The notes under the pieces were generated by a model. That model did not search any database. It worked only from the letters and a program-made list of their open reading frames with translations, and had not been told where the DNA came from. Made by a program: the position numbers and the translations under genes. A stretch of DNA of 64,000 nt, from assembly GCA_033980235.1 (NCBI GenBank), contig CM067075.1, positions 16,070,844 through 16,134,843 on the forward strand, given 5' to 3'. Below are positions 1 through 64,000 of the stretch, piece by piece. Positions within the stretch are counted from its first letter, which is position 1, and the number at the start of each line of letters is the position of its first letter. Origin of the DNA: Diadema setosum. Lineage: Eukaryota > Echinodermata > Echinoidea > Diadematoida > Diadematidae.

Positions 1-59971
<59,971 letters not shown>

Positions 59972-60233
59972 GTCTCACAACCGTAGTAACCAGTGATCCA
60001 AAGTGCAGTCAATTCAAATTTTTCATTCAGGATGCTGTGTCAGCAGTGCACAGTCTTGTTATCGTTGTTGCATACTATGTCTTTATCCCAAGTTCAAAAA
60101 GAAACTATGCCTCCAAGGAGAAGGTGCACGATACATTTTCATTCATTCATTCCTTCATTCATTTCATCAAATTCCAGCAAAAACATATAAATGTTTTACA
60201 GAAATTGAATACATAAATTTCATCACAAAACAT

Positions 60234-60239
60234 AATAAA
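60234..60239 (+). terminator. Candidate polyadenylation signal AATAAA
   Basis: First AATAAA after the stop codon, about 260 bases downstream. It would give a short 3' UTR. Later weaker signals cannot be excluded. Confidence 0.45.
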
Positions 60240-61734
60240 GGATAGGTTTACAAAATATTTCAAGTATATGGAAATGCTGGAAATGGGGAGGAATGCTATC
60301 TTTCTTGTAGTCCGGGAGACTTCTAGATTCAGATGTGAGATTATTGGTATTTTGTCCTTGTAAGTTCTGATCAGTGATGCTTGTCCAGAACATAGGATGT
60401 GCTTTCCTCTTTAAAAAGATGATATATGAATCTATTGGAGGAGATGAAAGGGATGATTTTAATGATTCTACAATGTACATGGTCCTTCAGTTGTACTGTT
60501 ATTCATAATTGTCAGTGGCAGTTGGTCATCAATAATAACTATTGAGCAATTATACACACCTGTAAGTATTTATGATTTGGTAGTACATGTACAGTCATGT
60601 AGGTATTAAATGTAATTGATACGTCTGTGACTAACTTCCATGATTGCTGTATACCTGCACAATTTGTGTTGTCCTTTCCAGTTGATTCGGAACAATTACT
60701 ATTTGATTACTGTTAAAAGATGTAGCAAATGTTGACCTTTTTGACAAATTGACAAGAAAATTTAGGCTTTTGTGATGTCATGGCATGCTGCCATGGTTTG
60801 AGGTTTGCCAATATAAAGGAAACATTTGTAAGGCCTGCATTGTCACAGATGGAATAGACCAATGATCTACTGGCAGTGTCATCTAATTCGGTCTTTTGGC
60901 CTGCCAGTTGGAGCTGAGGTGTCTTAAAGGCAAGCCCATTCCAAAATCTACATCACCACATTCATTATCACTAAGTGAAATGTGTCAGAGAAGTGGGCAC
61001 ACTAATTTATGAGCATATCATGATGCCTATTATCAGGCTGCCTTGATCAAACTGCTGGAAGATTTCATGATGGATTTTTTTTTTTTAGTTCTTTAAACCC
61101 TTCGCGTACAATAAACAAATGCATCCTACATAAAACAGACAAGGATTTCATAATCTTACAATATATTTATAAGCCAGATGGATCAGAGAATGCTATGCAC
61201 AGATGGAGAATATTGTAGATGACTTACATGTATTTTGATATCACTACATAACTGAGAAAAGCACACAGCTCAATTTCTAGTCCATCTCTTCTGCTCTGAA
61301 AAGTCTGGCTGACACATCCTGGCATGCTGCAGTTGATTGAGTCAATTTGAGTCGATTATCATGGCTCAGGGCCTGGAACCGAAAGGGCATTATGAAATTG
61401 TCTCGCAGTGTCTTGTCTGTTGAAATTTCTCTTTTTGAGCCTGTGCACTATTAATGTGGGAGGCTTTACTTTTTCATGTATGCATATCTGCTTAATCCTC
61501 TGCTTGCAATCTTTTGGATATTATAATCTATAAAATGGTGATATGGATCCTAATCAAATGATTGGCTCAGAACAATCACATGACCAGTCTTTGATTTTGC
61601 CTTCCATGCCCAGCAGGCATGAATTTTCACTATTGACCACATACTAATGACCGATACTATAAACAACCCGTCAGAGAAATGCATGTGACTGTGGCTTGCT
61701 GTAATCACACTTGCTGATGTCTCAATTGCATACT

Positions 61735-61827
61735 TTAACCCATTGAGGACGGACTCATTTTGCTACAACATGCATTTCCCATAGACACTTGCACAAGTAT
61801 ACCCGGGACTCGTCCTCAAGGGGTTAA
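61735..61827. mobile_element. 93-bp TTAA-flanked micro-MITE
   Basis: It begins TTAACCCATTGAGGACGGAC and ends with the inverted GTCCTCAAGGGGTTAA. About 20-bp inverted ends surround roughly 50 bp. Confidence 0.65.
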
Positions 61828-63173
61828 CAGTGCACACTCAATCAGTTACAAGCACGTGCTCAATCGCTTCTTCACTGTTAACAATTTTTAAGTTCATGTT
61901 TGAACGATATGTTTGGAACATTTCTTCGGACATCTTGGCTTTTGAACAAGTTTTACATGTAGCTGACTGATATTTACCCATGAAGGTGAATGATATATAG
62001 TTCATAGAACCATTTTATAATTAATGCACAAATTCAAGTTCATGATGTTAGTGGAAATGCAGCTCAATCTCAGGTATTCACAATGTTGTGCAATATGCAC
62101 TTGACCACCCCTCTTGCATGTTATACCATTGTAAGTACCCTCAAGTGTGCTGCATCTCCACTAATGCCCACTCACCCTTGCATTATTTGTAATATATTTC
62201 GAGACAGCAGGTAAACTATTTACAGAATTGTCATATCATACATCTGATGAAGGCTAGCCAAACTGAACATCCTCCATTTGTATTTGGCAAGTCAGACTTA
62301 AAACCACACAAAAATTTGTTACTGGTGAGATGCCAGCATGAATCAGAAAAAAAAAATGTATATATATATATATATAAATAAGTAAGAAATGAAGTATACA
62401 AAATCATGATGACTTTGATTTACAATGGTAATTTGATTATAAAGCTGCAAGAAGGCATTTGTACATGATTCAAAGTAATTCACTGCAGAAACTTGTAAAC
62501 ATGTCTGCGATAGGTATTCCTTTAAGATTCATTGCCCTCTTTCCACATGTGTGTGCAAAAATACTGTACCACGAAAGTGATTCCCCTGACTTTTAGCTTG
62601 CTCCAATGCCCTTTGGATCACTGTGTTCTACTGATCTCACAGGATTGAAAAAAAAACAAGAAACAACATGGATTCCACTTTAGTACATCAGAGACCAATG
62701 TTCTTACATTCTCCATGCAACAGCATATCTTCAATTGAGTTAGCAATTCTTGCAGTAAGCCTGTTAGGTAACCAATGACATCAGAGTCGTGGTAATACTT
62801 CTGTACAGACATTCATGAGTGCCACTTAGGTTCAGTAGGCATACAAGAAACTTGAATTCACATTGAAATGGTGTGGGAAATACATTATTGTGAGTTCTGC
62901 ATATTTTAAGCACCCTGTATTATTGTGGTACAGAATTGTATTGAAAGGATGGTATGACATGCATAGTTCCCAAAATGTGAAATTGTATTTGAGTCGTGAA
63001 CAAAACCTGTATTTTGAATGTGTGATATTTTTCTCTTTGTAATTGTACATCATACCAGAGTCTATTAAAATAATTAGCAAACAGTGCAATCAAAAAATTT
63101 GCCTTCTCAAAGTTATTTATTTGAACATTAGTTAACAGGAATAAGCTTGTGTGTTGATATTTTGTAGTGTTTT

Positions 63174-64000
63174 GTGAAGTGCTATGGGTTGTTTGCCATA
63201 GGTTGTCTCCCATGGGTTGTCTGCCGTGGGTTTTCTGAGATGGGATGTCTGCTATGGGTTGTTTGCAATGTGTTGTCTGCCATAGGTTGTCTGCCATGGG
63301 TTGTCTGCCATGGGATGTCTTGTCATGTGTTGTTTGCCGTGGGTTGTCTGCCATGAGATGTCTGCCATGTGTTGTCTGCCATGGGTTTTCTGAGATGGGT
63401 TGTTTGCCATGGGTTGTCTGCCATGGGTTGTCTTCCATGGGTTGTCTGCCATGGGTTGTCTGCCATGAGATGTCTTGTCATGTGTTGTCTACCATGTGTT
63501 GTATGCCATGAGTTTCTGCCATGTGTTGTTTGCCATGGGTTGTCTGCCATGTGTTGTTTGCCATGGGTTGTCTGCCATGTGTTGTTTGCCATGGGTTGTC
63601 TGCCATGTGTTGTTTGCCATGGGTTGTCTGCCATGAGATGTCTTGTCATGTGTTGTCTACCATGTGTTGTATGCCATGAGTTGTCTGCCATGTGTTGTTT
63701 GCCATGGGTTGTCTGCCATGTGTTGTTTGCCATGGGTTGTCTGCCATGTGTTGTTTGCCATGGGTTGTCTGCCATGTGTTGTTTGCCATGGGTTGTCTGC
63801 CATGGGTTGTCTGCCATGGGTTTTGTGCTATGGGTTGTTTGCCATGTGTTGTTTGCCGTGGGTTGTCTGCCATGGGTTGTCTGCCATGGGTTGTCTGCCG
63901 TGGGTTTTCTGAGATGGGTTGTCTGCCATGGGTTGTCTGCCATGGGTTGTCTGCCATGGGTTTTCTGAGATGGGTTGTTTGCCATGGGTTGTCTGCCATG
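63174..64000. repeat. 14-bp minisatellite running off the window end
   Basis: The unit is close to GTTGTCTGCCATGG, about 59 copies, with variants GTTGTTTGCCATGT. A larger unit of 168 bp (12 copies) is visible between 63465 and 63633. Because 14 is not a multiple of 3, protein readings repeat every 14 residues and are open on both strands. Confidence 0.95.

Larger units (their letters stand above)
59972..63173 (+). other. 3' UTR and downstream flank
   Basis: The likely 3' UTR runs to about 60.25 kb. Beyond it I see no gene, only a short CATT run near 60140, an AT run near 62358 and the small element at 61735. Confidence 0.55.

Noticed and set aside
63174..64000. 220-aa and 199-aa repetitive proteins
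   Set aside because: A 14-bp minisatellite open by chance on both strands; no start context or domain.

Overview
The window is intron-rich animal DNA. Almost all of it is one plus-strand gene, entered part-way through and read to its stop codon at 59971. I could join 37 exons with GT-AG boundaries and compatible phases into one open frame: 19,547 coding bases, about 6,514 residues. The domain order is TIL/VWC-like modules, VWD, C8, TIL, five LDL-receptor class A (LDLa) repeats, a giant Thr/Ser/Pro-rich mucin-like region, LDLa, a Thr-rich linker, F5/8-type C (discoidin), LDLa, a Thr-rich linker, thrombospondin type 1 (TSP1) repeats mixed with TIL and VWC-like modules, and a C-terminal cystine knot (CTCK). 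This is the layout of SCO-spondin (SSPO), the secreted glycoprotein that forms Reissner's fibre. It differs by a mucin domain of about 4,540 residues and by having only seven TSP1 repeats in the part seen. I infer a non-vertebrate deuterostome. An echinoderm is my best guess, but the sequence does not prove it.

Layout: 1-11 kb holds the von Willebrand-type D assembly; 11.6-15.5 kb holds LDLa exons; 15.3-29.1 kb is a single 13.8-kb exon (LDLa 5 plus the mucin domain); 29.8-36.4 kb holds LDLa 6, a Thr-rich exon, F5/8C, LDLa 7 and a second Thr-rich exon; 37-57 kb holds TSP1/TIL/VWC-like exons; 57.8-60 kb holds the final TIL-VWC and the CTCK. From 60 to 63.2 kb is 3' flank, and from 63.2 kb to the window end is a 14-bp minisatellite.

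The mucin exon has three repeat levels. The basic unit is a pentapeptide (15 bp). Fifteen pentads make a 75-residue unit (225 bp). Arrays of that unit alternate with nine copies of a constant 681-bp block. Spacer lengths change in 225-bp steps plus small edits, which points to expansion by unequal exchange in frame.

The introns carry many mobile elements. Intron 29 holds a nearly pristine antisense Ty3/gypsy LTR retrotransposon with near-identical LTRs, a 5-bp target duplication, a tRNA-Leu-type primer site and an intact 1,327-codon gag-pol ORF. Intron 30 holds a 3.5-kb inverted-repeat DNA transposon with a broken ORF. Pogo-like TA-flanked elements lie in introns 1, 7 and 33; the one in intron 33 contains a nested palindromic TTAA-flanked element. 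TTAA-flanked piggyBac-like elements lie in introns 4 and 20 and in the 3' flank. Large tri- and hexanucleotide arrays lie in introns 7 and 32. I found no second host gene, tRNA gene or CRISPR array.
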